From Alphaproteobacteria bacterium (GTDB taxonomy: Bacteria > Pseudomonadota > Alphaproteobacteria > TMED109), in the NCBI GenBank assembly GCA_022819905.1, contig JAJEGJ010000002.1, positions 1-61,860 on the forward strand: a DNA stretch of 61,860 nucleotides, in the 5' to 3' direction. Positions within the stretch are counted from its first letter, which is position 1; every line of letters begins with the position of its first letter. Positions 35,726 through 45,241 of the stretch are shown here, in pieces. The translations under genes and the position numbers were made by a program. The notes under the pieces are model-generated. The model had not been told where the DNA came from. It saw only the letters and a program-made list of their open reading frames with translations, and searched no databases.

Positions 35726-36548
35726 CGTTCGGTGTACCGGCGGAACCGATGGCTGCGGCGCGAGCCGCGCTTCGCAGGGCACGTTGCAGCGCCCGGATTG
35801 AAGCTGCGGCGATTCATCGTGCTGCCGTTCCCGGGAAGTTGGCAGGCCGGGGCAGACCGAACCCGTGCCGGCTCGCTGCGTCCGCCCGCGCCGGCCCAAT
35901 CGGCAGCCTCCGCACGTGTGGCTGCGCCTTGGAGCCGGCGTGGCGTGGCCATTCGGTATCGACGGAGCACGCGTTTGCGGGCGGGGCCCGGTCGGGACGC
36001 ATGCCGACTTCGGCGCCGGATGGGGTATCCCCCTTGTACCGGAAGCATCCTGCGAGGCCACGCGTCATCGTCGATCCCCCGTGCGGATGGTCGGCCACCG
36101 TTGTGGGCGTCCCATGCGCGGCGGCTTGCGAAGATACATGGACGGCGCCTGTATCGGGGGTTCGCTCGGCATGCCCGCCGGTGCCGGCCATCCGTCCTTG
36201 ACAGTGGTGACGGCGTGCCGGTCTTGTCGAGTTGCCGCCCGGCCGCGCACGACCGTGCGGCGATCATGGGGGCTCGGGGCCCCAGGCAGGTATGTCGTCG
36301 CCATGCCGTTTGATGCTGATTCGTGTCGTGCTACGGTCGGGGCCTGTCGGCTCGGTACCACGTTCGGAATTCTCTTCCGCCAATCCGGCGGACGGGGTGG
36401 CTCGTGACGTGACGAAACGGTTGTGGCCGGTTCCGCACGTTTCGGCAGCCGGCTGGGGTCCACGACGGTCGATCGTTGGGCCCTAGTCTCCGGGTTATAC
36501 TGACTTAAATCTTGTAATAGCGACACCTTTCTCGGGACCACTGCGACG
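35726..36548. other. 0.8 kb gene-free region before the indolepyruvate oxidoreductase
   Basis: No gene recognised on either strand; all frames give Arg/Pro/Gly-rich shadows. The final 70 bases are AT-richer (GTTATACTGACTTAAATC near 36494-36511) and may contain the promoter of the downstream gene, but I could not pair a -35 box at normal spacing. No repeat or RNA gene seen. Confidence 0.45.
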
Positions 36549-39500
36549 ATGCGGCTTGCGACTGTCACCCTTGACGACAAATACGAACTCGACGGCGGAC
36601 GGGCCTTTCTCAGCGGCACGCAGGCCCTTGTACGGCTGCCCCTGGTGCAGCGCCGGCTCGATCGGGAAGCCGGACTCGATACCCGCGGGTACATCTCGGG
36701 ATACCGCGGCTCCCCGCTCGGCATCTACGACAAGGCACTGTGGGACGCTCGGCAGTTCCTCCAACGCGGCGGCATTCATTTCAACCCCGGTCTGAACGAA
36801 GACTTGGCTGCCACCGCGATCTGGGGCACGCAGCAAATCGGACTGGTGACCAACCCGAAGCACGACGGCGTGTTCGGTATCTGGTACGGCAAGGGGCCGG
36901 GAGTCGACCGGACGGGTGACGCGTTCCGGCATGCCAATTCTGCCGGTACGGCGCCCCATGGCGGGGTGCTGGCCTTGCTCGGTGACGACCACTTGGCCAA
37001 GTCGTCCACGACGGCGCACCACAGCGAACTGGCCATGGTCCATGCCCAGATCCCGATCCTGAATCCGGCCAATGTCCAGGATCTGCTGGATTTCGGCCTG
37101 CGCGGCTGGGCGATGTCCCGTTTCAGCGGTCTCTGGGTATCGATGAAATGCATCACTGCGACCATCGACAGCTCGGCATCCGTCTACGTGGACCCCGAAC
37201 GGGCCGAATCGGTCATTCCTGACGATTTCGAGTTGCCCGAGGGCGGGCTCTCCATTCGCTGGCCGGACGACATTCATGCCCAGGAACACCGGATGATCGC
37301 GCACCGGCTCCCGGCCGCACAGGCGTTTGCGCGGGCGAACGGGATCGACACGCTGGTATGGCGAGGGCCGAGCGACCGGATCGGCATTGCCGCGACGGGC
37401 AAGGGCTACGCCGAGGTGCGGGAAGCCCTCGATGTGCTGGGCATCGACGCCGCTCGCGCACAGGCGCTCGGGCTCCGCCTCTGGAAGGTCGGCATGAGCT
37501 GGCCGCTGGAGGAAGAGGGCGCCCGGGCGTTCCTCGACGGCCTCGAGGAAGTCATCGTCGTCGAGGAAAAGCGGGCACTGGTCGAGACCCAGCTCAAGGA
37601 CATCGCCTTCCATCTCGCGAACCGTCCGGACCGCATCGTCGGCAAGACGGACGATGCGGGATACTCGCTCATTCCCGCCACCGGTGAACTGACACCTGCC
37701 ATCGTCGCCAAGGCGCTAAGCTCGCGAATTGCGCGACTGGGCGCCGTCGACGTGACCGACGCCCTGGCTCGCTTCGAGGGCAACATGCCGCCTCCCGGTG
37801 CGCCCGCACCGGTCGAGCGGACACCGTACTTCTGCTCGGGATGTCCGCACAACAGTTCAACCAAGATTCCCGACGGCTCGATGGCCATGGCCGGCATCGG
37901 CTGCCACTACATGGCGGTGTGGGCCAATCGCAACACGCACCTCACCACGCACATGGGTGCGGAGGGCGCCAACTGGATCGGCATGGAGGAGTTCGTCGAG
38001 GAGCCGCACATCTTCCAGAACCTGGGCGACGGGACGTATCAGCACTCCGGACTCCTGGCGATCCGAGCCGCCGTCTCGGCCGGCACGAGCATCACGTACA
38101 AGGTGCTCTACAACGATGCGGTGGCGATGACGGGCGGCCAGCCGCACGACGGCGCGCTGACCCCGGAAGGAATCACGCACCAGCTGCGTGCCGAAGGCGT
38201 GCGGCGGATCGCGGTGGTCACGGACGAGCCGGACAAGTACGGGATCGACCGGGCGTTTGTCGAGGGCACCACGATTCACCACCGCAGTGAACTCGACGCC
38301 GTGCAAAAGGAGCTCAGGACTTGGCCGGGTGTCTCGGCCATGGTCTACGACCAGACCTGCGCAGCCGAGAAGCGTCGCCGCCGCAAGCGGGGCCTCCTGG
38401 ACGATCCGGACCGTCGGGCGTTCATCAACGAGCTGGTCTGCGAAGGCTGCGGCGATTGTTCGAAAGCGTCGAACTGCATTTCTGTCGAACCCCTGGAGAC
38501 GGAGTTCGGGCGCAAGCGCCAGATCAACCAGTCGGCCTGCAACAAGGATTTCTCGTGCGTGCAGGGCTTCTGCCCGAGCTTCGTGACGGTGTCCGGGGTG
38601 CAGGTGCGCAAGGCGCCACCTTCCCACGACGGTGCCGTTCTCGGCGATCTGGTGGCCCGCTTGCCGGATCCCTCGCAGCCGGACCTTGACCGTCCGCGCA
38701 ACGTGGTCATCACCGGCATCGGCGGGACCGGTGTCGTGACGGTGGGAGCGGTGTTGGGGATGGCTGCCCACATCGAAGGGAAAGGTGTCAGCGTTCTGGA
38801 CCAGGTCGGGCTCTCCCAGAAGGGCGGGGCGGTGGTCTCCGAGGTCCGCCTGGCGGCGAAGCCTGAGGAGATCCATTCCGTCACGGTTGGGCGCGGCCGT
38901 ACCGACCTGCTCCTCGGCTGCGACATGGTGGTCGCGGCGGACGCCGAAGTCCGCGGGTGCCTCAGCCCGGAGGTCAGTGCAGCAGTCGTCAACGCCCATC
39001 GCGCGCCGGTGGCCCAGTTCGTGCTGGACCCGGACCTGTCCTTCGGGACCCGCCGCATGATGGAACTGATCGCCGAATCCAGCCGCGACGACGCGACCGA
39101 TTTCGTCGACGCGACGCGCCTCGCCACCACGCTGTTCGGCGACAGCATCGCGGGCAACCTGATGCTTCTGGGCTATGCCGTCCAGCGGGGGCACGTGCCG
39201 GTTGGCGTCCATGCGCTTGAACGCGCCATCGAGCTGAACGGGGTCGCCGTCCGGATGAATCTTGATGCGTTCCGGTGGGGACGCGTGGCCGCCGGCGACG
39301 AGAGCGCGATCGGGGAGATCCTGGGTACGGACAGCCTCGCGGCGGATGAACCCGAAGAGTCGCTGGATCAACTGATCGAACGCCGTGTGCAATTCCTGAC
39401 GGCATACCAGAATCGGTCATGGGCCGCGCGCTACCGCGAGACCGTTGCCTCCGTGCGCATGCTCGAGGCGGCACGAGTCCCCGGCGAAGAGGCGCTGGCA

Positions 39501-40037
39501 CGGGCGACGGCGAAGTACCTCTTCAAGGTCATGGCTTACAAGGACGAGTACGAAGTTGCCCGCCTGTACACGGACGGCACGTTCCTCCGTCGCATCAAGG
39601 AAACCTTCACCGGCCGGCCCAGCCTGACGTTTCACCTGGCGCCCCCGCTGTTCGCGCCCCGTGACCCTGCAACCGGCAACTTGCGGAAACTGACGTTCGG
39701 TCCCTGGATGCTGCCGGTGTTTCGTGTGCTGGCGCAGCTCCGCTTCCTGCGGGGCACGCCGTTCGATCCGTTCGGCTGGACCCGCGAACGGCGTTCCGAA
39801 CGGGCAGAGATCCGGCGGTACGAAGGCCTCCTGCAGACCGTTGGCGAGCGCTTGAGCCCGGACAATCATCCGACGGCGGTGGCGCTGGTTTCGCTTCCCG
39901 AGCACGTTCGGGGATTCGGCCACGTGAAGGAAGAACACCTTGCGCGGGCCCGGAAGCTGGAGAAAGAGCTACTGGCCGCCTTTGACGCGAAGGAAGACGC
40001 TCCGCACGAAGGGATGGGAGAGAGCCAGGCTGCCTAG
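36549..40037 (+). CDS. Fused indolepyruvate:ferredoxin oxidoreductase
   Basis: This 1162-residue protein fuses the alpha and beta subunits. Order: N-terminal pyrimidine domain (about 10-260, GYISGYRGSPLGIYD), TPP-binding region (about 420-580, CSGCPHNSSTKIPDG and GAEGANWIG, ILYNDAVAMTGGQ-like block), a ferredoxin-like cysteine cluster (about 630-680, CEGCGDCSKASNC and CNKDFSCVQGFC) and a C-terminal gamma domain (about 715-900, GIGGTGVVTVGAVLG). It oxidises indolepyruvate and other arylpyruvates to acyl-CoA with reduction of ferredoxin, in amino-acid breakdown. It is a single gene with its own leader region and no partner genes. Confidence 0.93.
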   Translation: MRLATVTLDDKYELDGGRAFLSGTQALVRLPLVQRRLDREAGLDTRGYISGYRGSPLGIYDKALWDARQFLQRGGIHFNPGLNEDLAATAIWGTQQIGLVTNPKHDGVFGIWYGKGPGVDRTGDAFRHANSAGTAPHGGVLALLGDDHLAKSSTTAHHSELAMVHAQIPILNPANVQDLLDFGLRGWAMSRFSGLWVSMKCITATIDSSASVYVDPERAESVIPDDFELPEGGLSIRWPDDIHAQEHRMIAHRLPAAQAFARANGIDTLVWRGPSDRIGIAATGKGYAEVREALDVLGIDAARAQALGLRLWKVGMSWPLEEEGARAFLDGLEEVIVVEEKRALVETQLKDIAFHLANRPDRIVGKTDDAGYSLIPATGELTPAIVAKALSSRIARLGAVDVTDALARFEGNMPPPGAPAPVERTPYFCSGCPHNSSTKIPDGSMAMAGIGCHYMAVWANRNTHLTTHMGAEGANWIGMEEFVEEPHIFQNLGDGTYQHSGLLAIRAAVSAGTSITYKVLYNDAVAMTGGQPHDGALTPEGITHQLRAEGVRRIAVVTDEPDKYGIDRAFVEGTTIHHRSELDAVQKELRTWPGVSAMVYDQTCAAEKRRRRKRGLLDDPDRRAFINELVCEGCGDCSKASNCISVEPLETEFGRKRQINQSACNKDFSCVQGFCPSFVTVSGVQVRKAPPSHDGAVLGDLVARLPDPSQPDLDRPRNVVITGIGGTGVVTVGAVLGMAAHIEGKGVSVLDQVGLSQKGGAVVSEVRLAAKPEEIHSVTVGRGRTDLLLGCDMVVAADAEVRGCLSPEVSAAVVNAHRAPVAQFVLDPDLSFGTRRMMELIAESSRDDATDFVDATRLATTLFGDSIAGNLMLLGYAVQRGHVPVGVHALERAIELNGVAVRMNLDAFRWGRVAAGDESAIGEILGTDSLAADEPEESLDQLIERRVQFLTAYQNRSWAARYRETVASVRMLEAARVPGEEALARATAKYLFKVMAYKDEYEVARLYTDGTFLRRIKETFTGRPSLTFHLAPPLFAPRDPATGNLRKLTFGPWMLPVFRVLAQLRFLRGTPFDPFGWTRERRSERAEIRRYEGLLQTVGERLSPDNHPTAVALVSLPEHVRGFGHVKEEHLARARKLEKELLAAFDAKEDAPHEGMGESQAA

Positions 40038-40104
40038 TTTGTCCGGCGGGTAGCGGTTCCCCCCGGGAGCGGCGATCCAGAGAGGTGCGGTGAGCGATTC
40101 GGCG

Positions 40105-41355
40105 TCAGCGCATCACCGCGCTGGCCGCCGTGTAGCCGGACTGGATGGCACCCTCGATGGTCGCCGGAAGGCCGGTGTCGATCCAGTCTCCTGCCAGAAA
40201 CAGGTTGGCACATTCGGTTCGAGTCGGTGGGCGGCGACGCACCTCCGCTGGGGTTTGCGCGAAGGTTGCCCGTCGCTCCTTGATCACCCGGCAGGTTGGG
40301 ACGGTACGGGGGTCGCGATCCAGTGCCGCGGCAACGTCACGCCAGGTCGCGCGCGCGATTTCATCGGCCGAGCCTTCGGCCACGGCATCGCCGGCACTGA
40401 TGGTGATCGAGGCGACGCTGCCGCGGACGAACAGCCATTGCGCCGTGCCGCCGATGAGGCCGAGAAACGGTGACATGGCGGGCAGTGCCGGGGGTTCGTC
40501 CAGCACGAAATGCGCATTGACGATGACATGGCTCGTCTTCGGGACATGCAACGCCGGCAGCAGACCACCGGTGGCGGCCGGCGGCAGCGCGAGGACGACG
40601 CGATCTCCCGCGTCCAACGGCACGGATTCGCCCGCGAAATTCAATGTCCGCACCCGGTCGGCATCGCGTTCAACCTGACTGAGCCGGCACCCGAATCTGA
40701 CTGTCACATCCGATCGCCGCAGAAGCGCCAACGCGGGTTCCACGAACGTATCCGACAGCCCTTTCTTGGCGACACGCGGTCGGCACGCGGCCTCTCCCCT
40801 CGCAAAGGTGTCGCGAAATACCGGCCACAGCAGCCGTGCTGCGCCCGTCTGGGCCGGTGTGTTCAGTACCGCGACGGCGAGTGGCTCCCAGAATCGCTTG
40901 AACAGGACGGTGTCCTCCCCGACGCAATCCGTCACGGTGCGGTCGTTGCCGGCCGTCGCAAACCGCAGGGCGGACAGGTAGCTCCAGATCGTCGTGTCGG
41001 GCACGCGTCGCCCGGCGCTGAGAAGCCACCAGGGCAGCGGCCCGCCGTTGGGCCGCAGGCACCAGCGCTGGCCGGTCGCGAGGTCAAGAAACGGGAAGCG
41101 CGCCGACGGGGGACCGCTCAGTTCCTGGGAGGCGCCGATGTCGGCCAGGTAGCGCATCGCCGCCTGATTGCCCGAGAGCAGCAGGTGGTTGCCGTTGTCG
41201 ATCGTGCAGGCGAGCTTCGCGTCCACGTAGGATCGGCACCTGCCGCCTGCCTGGCCACTTGCTTCGTACAGCGTGACGGCGTGGCCGCGGCGCGCCAGCG
41301 ATACGGCTGCGGCAAGTCCTGCAAGGCCGGCGCCTACGACGTGTGTTCGGGCCAA
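40105..41355 (-). CDS. hpnE: Squalene-forming FAD oxidoreductase
   Basis: About 416 residues. The FAD fold begins HVVGAGLAGLAAAVSLARRG and YEASGQAGGRCRSY, the Rossmann and second FAD motifs of phytoene-desaturase-like enzymes; the C-terminal FLAGDWIDTGLPATIEGA is the closing FAD motif. HpnE reduces hydroxysqualene to squalene, the last step of the HpnCDE route used by many hopanoid producers. Start taken at TTG 41353-41355, 11 bases after hpnD, because it begins exactly at the Rossmann strand; ribosome site weak. Confidence 0.9.
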   Translation of the reverse strand: MARTHVVGAGLAGLAAAVSLARRGHAVTLYEASGQAGGRCRSYVDAKLACTIDNGNHLLLSGNQAAMRYLADIGASQELSGPPSARFPFLDLATGQRWCLRPNGGPLPWWLLSAGRRVPDTTIWSYLSALRFATAGNDRTVTDCVGEDTVLFKRFWEPLAVAVLNTPAQTGAARLLWPVFRDTFARGEAACRPRVAKKGLSDTFVEPALALLRRSDVTVRFGCRLSQVERDADRVRTLNFAGESVPLDAGDRVVLALPPAATGGLLPALHVPKTSHVIVNAHFVLDEPPALPAMSPFLGLIGGTAQWLFVRGSVASITISAGDAVAEGSADEIARATWRDVAAALDRDPRTVPTCRVIKERRATFAQTPAEVRRRPPTRTECANLFLAGDWIDTGLPATIEGAIQSGYTAASAVMR

Positions 41356-41366
41356 GGTGGGAGCTG

Positions 41367-42254
41367 CTAGAGCAGGCCGTAGCGGATCGCCAGGCACATC
41401 TTGCGTACCGGCGACAGGCGGATGGGATCGCCGATCTGGCTCCATCCGCGCTGCTCCAGGCGATCCAGCGTTTCCCGGTAGATCGCCATCATGAGAGCTG
41501 CCGGGCGCATTTTCCGCCATCCCAACTGGGTCAGGAGCCGGCCCGCTTCCGCGTAGTAGCCGCGGGCGATACCGGCCAGGTCGGCACAGACATCGGGGAA
41601 TCCCGGATCACGGAAGATGGCGCTGGTCGGATGCGTTGCCACGCCGTGCTTCTGCAACATATCGAGCGGCACATAGAGGCGCTGCAACGCCGCGTCTTCC
41701 CTGAGGTCACGCAGAATGTTGGTGAGCTGCAGCGCATTCCCGAGGTTCTCCGCGATCATCGGCCCCGGTTGCTGAGGTACGCCGAAGGCATGAATCGACA
41801 GCATGCCCACGGAGCCCGCAACCTTTCGACAGTAGTTCAGGAGATCGCCCAGGCTCTGCATTCGGACGGCGGGCGCGGCATCGATTTCCATCCCGTCGAT
41901 CACCGCGAGAAATTCGCGTTCCGGCAAGCCGAAGCGTTTCACCGGCCGCAGTAGCGCCTTCGTCGTCGGCCATGTCGGGTGCCCGGCGTACAGTCGGCCG
42001 ATCTCTTGCCGCCACGCGGCCAACGCCTGCGCCTTGTCGGCAATCTCACCGGGTTCATCGGCGATATCGTCAACTTCACGGCAGAACGCGTAGATCGCGT
42101 GCATTGCGCGCCGACGTTCGGAAGGCAGCACCCGCAACCCCCAGAGGAACGACGTGCCGGATCGCGCGACGACGCTGTTGACGTGGGCCCTGGGTTCAAC
42201 CGCGTCGACGGGCGCGGCGCCGTGGGCCGCCGGATCACGGGAGGCACTGTTCAC
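41367..42254 (-). CDS. hpnD: Presqualene diphosphate synthase
   Basis: About 295 residues of the squalene/phytoene synthase family. The first Asp motif is YAFCREVDDIADE, the second lies in NALQLTNILRDLREDA, with LLNYCRKVAGSVG between. HpnD joins two farnesyl diphosphates to presqualene diphosphate. Start set at GTG 42252-42254, with GAGGAG 10 bases upstream; the frame further upstream looks non-coding. The gene lies 247 bases after hpnC, a wider gap than the usual tight hpnCDE. Confidence 0.9.
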   Translation of the reverse strand: MNSASRDPAAHGAAPVDAVEPRAHVNSVVARSGTSFLWGLRVLPSERRRAMHAIYAFCREVDDIADEPGEIADKAQALAAWRQEIGRLYAGHPTWPTTKALLRPVKRFGLPEREFLAVIDGMEIDAAPAVRMQSLGDLLNYCRKVAGSVGMLSIHAFGVPQQPGPMIAENLGNALQLTNILRDLREDAALQRLYVPLDMLQKHGVATHPTSAIFRDPGFPDVCADLAGIARGYYAEAGRLLTQLGWRKMRPAALMMAIYRETLDRLEQRGWSQIGDPIRLSPVRKMCLAIRYGLL

Positions 42255-42501
42255 GTCGAGGGATCTCCTCGCACGGGCAGCTCCGGAACCACTCCCGGAC
42301 AGTTTGCCGCCCGCGCGGGACGATCGGGTGCAAGCTGGAACGGAACGTCGGTCTCCCCTGCCCAAGCGTCAGTCAAGTGCTTGAAGTATGAGCACGGATG
42401 AAATGTTAGCTGACTTCCGAGCAGCAGCGCAGCAACGGCGCCGTAGCGGGATCCGCGGGCAGTCAGCGTCGTGGATCACCATCGTCGAGTCTTCAAGACG
42501 C

Positions 42502-43383
42502 CTAATCAACGGAGGAAGGCCGCGTTGCAGCGGCGCTGAGCCAGCGAGGGACTCTCTGGTAGAGGGCGTGACTGACTCCGAGCACGCCGCAGCCGACGAA
42601 CTGGGGTTTGGTGAGTACGACGCGCTCCGCCAGGGGATCGCGTTTCCGCAACTCGGCACTCAGCTTTTTTGCGATGGCAACGATGGTCGCGGTTTCCATT
42701 GCAAACCGGACGTCACGGAACTGAGCCGGAAGGCGACTGGCAAGCACGAGCAGTTGATCGGTCGCATCGAGACAGCGGTCCAGCACGCCTCGCAGGGCCT
42801 CCGTGGCCTGACGGTCAGCCAGTGCCGACACGTCGACGTTTGCTGCCGCCATCCAGTGCTGCGGAATGTAAACCCGGTTCAGGGTCCGGTAGTCGTCGCC
42901 ACAGTCCTGCAAGTGGTTGATGACTTGCAGGGCGTTGCACAGCGCATCCGAGGCCGGATACGTGGATGAAGATTCATGATGGAGATCGACGAGGTAGCGT
43001 CCGACCGGCGCTGCTGACCGATTGCAGTAATCGATCAGATCGTCCCAGTCGTCGTAGCGGAGCTTGACCGCATCCTGCTTGAAGGCGCTGATCAGATCCA
43101 TGCAGTGTTGATGCGTTACGTGCGTCGCCGAGAGGCTTCGGCGGACATCGTGAGCCTTTTGAAATGCCGGGCTGTTGGTGTCGGTGCCGCACAGTGCGTC
43201 GGCAAATCCATCCAGCCGTCTGATCTTGTCGTCCGGTTGCAAATCCGGGTTGTCGGCGACATCGTCGATAGCGCGGGCGTACGCGTAGAAGGTTGCAATG
43301 TGCGGCCGGAACCGCGCGGGCAGCAGCCAGGAACCGACGGGAAAATTCTCGTCCCCAGCGGTCTTACCGGACGGAGTTTCCAT
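42502..43383 (-). CDS. hpnC: Hydroxysqualene synthase
   Basis: This 293-residue protein is of the squalene/phytoene synthase family, the HpnC branch. Asp motif 1 is AYARAIDDVADNPD (34-47) and motif 2 is ALQVINHLQDCGDDYRT (about 151-167). The start region NFPVGSWLLPARFRPHI is typical of HpnC. It converts presqualene diphosphate to hydroxysqualene. No squalene-hopene cyclase (shc) is in this window, so the squalene could feed hopanoids encoded elsewhere. Confidence 0.92.
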   Translation of the reverse strand: METPSGKTAGDENFPVGSWLLPARFRPHIATFYAYARAIDDVADNPDLQPDDKIRRLDGFADALCGTDTNSPAFQKAHDVRRSLSATHVTHQHCMDLISAFKQDAVKLRYDDWDDLIDYCNRSAAPVGRYLVDLHHESSSTYPASDALCNALQVINHLQDCGDDYRTLNRVYIPQHWMAAANVDVSALADRQATEALRGVLDRCLDATDQLLVLASRLPAQFRDVRFAMETATIVAIAKKLSAELRKRDPLAERVVLTKPQFVGCGVLGVSHALYQRVPRWLSAAATRPSSVD

Positions 43384-43735
43384 GTGAGCCGCCTTTTTCT
43401 CCGTCAGCCAGGCAGAGCGCTCCGCCCATGTTCAACAGCCGTCCCGACGGAAGCTCCCGAACCTGAGGCCAGTGGCCCGACGTCAGCCGGGCCGGGATCC
43501 CGACGCAGTTCCCGGCCGACGGGCGCACGGTACTGCTCATGCAACCCACCGGGCCAGCGGCGCGAAAGAGTCGCCGGCCGCGGATTGGTCCGCTGACACT
43601 CCGTTATCGTGCGGCGCAGCCTCTGATCCGGAAACCGCCCTGCCGGCAACCGGCTACGTTCGGCGAACACGCAGCCGGCCTTCCCATGTCCGACAGCTTC
43701 CGTCCCTGCGCACGAGAACTTCGGCACCTCGCCGC
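43384..43735. other. Intergenic region between hpnC and ispA
   Basis: This 352-base gap on the minus-strand gene run shows no recognisable gene, RNA or terminator. Open frames cross it in several phases without motifs. It could carry an internal promoter for hpnC-hpnD-hpnE, but no hexamers are convincing. Confidence 0.45.
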
Positions 43736-44659
43736 CTAGCGGTCGCGCGCCAGCACGAACACGGCGACCGAGCGGAGACGGTCGGCACGTGGCCCAAAGC
43801 AGTCCAGATGTGCCAACGCGGCGTCGGACGTTCGGCGTGCCTCCCGGTGCGCCCCTTCCACGCCGAGCAGGGAGACCAACGTGGCCTTGCCCGCAGCCGC
43901 GTCTTTTGCCGCTCGCTTGCCCAGGCTCGCTTCGTCGCCTTCGACATCCAGCAAGTCGTCTTTCATCTGAAAAGCGAGTCCGAGATCTGAGCCAAAGTCG
44001 CGCAGCGCCTGGCGAGCGCGATCGTCCGCCTGCCCCAGGATGGCGCCGGCCATCGCCGAGAACGTCAGGAGCGCACCGGTCTTCAGTCTCATGATGTCGA
44101 AAACTGCATCCACGCCAACAGGGGCATGTTCGCTTACGAGGTCCATCATTTGACCACCGACCATGCCCCTTCCGCCCGCACAATCCGCGAGGGAGGCCAC
44201 CAAAGCCGCACGGACCGCCCCATCGGGATGGGTTTCAGGTTCCGCGAGAGTCCGAAACGCCAGGGTCAGCAGGGCGTCCCCGGCCAGAATGGCGGTCGCC
44301 TCATCGAAGGCGCGGTGGCATGTCGCCCGGCCCCGCCGCAAGTCGTCGTCGTCCATGGCCGGGAGATCATCGTGGACCAGCGAATACGCGTGAATCATTT
44401 CCACCGCGGCCCCGGTCCGAAGGCTCGCGGTCTGCGACACCTCGAAAATACCGGCGGCAGCATCAACGATATACGGACGAAGGTACTTCCCGCCGCCCAA
44501 CAGAGCGTAACGCATGGCCTGATAAAGACGCTCTGCCTTGCCCGAGGCGGGCACCAGGCTGTCAAGAACGGCCTCAAGTTGCTCGCCGAATGCAGCGAGC
44601 ATGCCTGCCGTCTCCTGTGCGGTCGTTGCAGCAGGGCTGGACGCGATACCGTTAGCCAT
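43736..44659 (-). CDS. ispA: Farnesyl diphosphate synthase (polyprenyl synthetase)
   Basis: This 307-residue trans-prenyltransferase has the first Asp-rich motif SLVHDDLPAMDDDDLRRG (93-110) with five residues before it (AYS) typical of C15 synthases, GDALLTLAF, and the second motif AFQMKDDLLDVEGD. It makes farnesyl diphosphate from isopentenyl and geranyl diphosphate, the direct substrate of HpnD just downstream. xseB and dxs, its usual neighbours, are absent here; instead it sits ahead of hpnC, which supports a squalene-supplying role. Confidence 0.92.
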   Translation of the reverse strand: MANGIASSPAATTAQETAGMLAAFGEQLEAVLDSLVPASGKAERLYQAMRYALLGGGKYLRPYIVDAAAGIFEVSQTASLRTGAAVEMIHAYSLVHDDLPAMDDDDLRRGRATCHRAFDEATAILAGDALLTLAFRTLAEPETHPDGAVRAALVASLADCAGGRGMVGGQMMDLVSEHAPVGVDAVFDIMRLKTGALLTFSAMAGAILGQADDRARQALRDFGSDLGLAFQMKDDLLDVEGDEASLGKRAAKDAAAGKATLVSLLGVEGAHREARRTSDAALAHLDCFGPRADRLRSVAVFVLARDR

Positions 44660-45241
44660 ACGCTGTACCGCCTGGACTTGCGGTTAACGCGGTCCCGGTG
44701 CCGCCTATCGAACGGAACGTGCTGGCCGGCCGTTCCTCCGGCGCTGCACATTCCGTCCCACCCTCGGCGAGTGGCGAGGCCGACATATCGGCTCGAGCTG
44801 CGTTATCGCAATAGCCCTGCGGAACCCTTGACGTCGTGGCGAACCGCAATCCGGATTTATCGCGGCGCGAGTTGGCGGTTTGGATATCAAACTTGAAGTG
44901 CGCGCTCTTGCATGAGGTGAGCTGATAGCGCTCCAGGCATATTGTTTGCTCACTGATCGATGAAGTTCGCACTTGACTAATGCCTGTCAACACATTGGGA
45001 GCAAGTACTTGACAATTGTCAGCAAGTCAACGGAGGTGCGGCGTGCCGACTACACGGTATCGTGTCAATGTATCTGGCTGGTGCGTCGGTGACGGGCTGA
45101 TGAACGGCCGCAGTGACCGAGGGACGGGAGTTGTGCCGATTCACGGTCCGGACTGTGCACAACGAGACTTCATGGTCGGTGCGATCGCGGGATCGTGCCA
45201 TCGGAAACCGACCTGAAACTGGTCGGCCCCGTCGCCAACGG
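44660..45241. other. Intergenic region with clustered TTGAC/GTCAA palindromes
   Basis: 580 bases upstream of ispA and downstream of the outer-membrane barrel gene. The part 44973-45030 holds repeated TTGAC/GTCAA half-sites. After it, GGAGG (45032-45036) precedes a GTG at 45043 that opens a 57-codon frame to 45216; its codon usage is unremarkable and the peptide (VPTTRYRVNVSGWCVGDG...) matches nothing I know, so I do not call it. The remainder is featureless. Confidence 0.4.
44973..45030. promoter_or_regulatory. Cluster of operator-like dyads
   Basis: Three elements sit together: TTGAC-N8-GTCAA (44973-44990), AAGTACTT (45003-45010) and the perfect 12-base palindrome TGACAATTGTCA (45010-45021), followed by another GTCAA (45026-45030). 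Such density suggests cooperative binding of a dimeric regulator. The nearest gene start downstream in either direction is ispA, about 310 bases away on the minus strand. Confidence 0.45.

Noticed and set aside
45043..45216. 57-codon frame with good ribosome site
   Set aside because: No recognisable family, unremarkable codon usage and no promoter -10 box; kept only as a note in the region entry.
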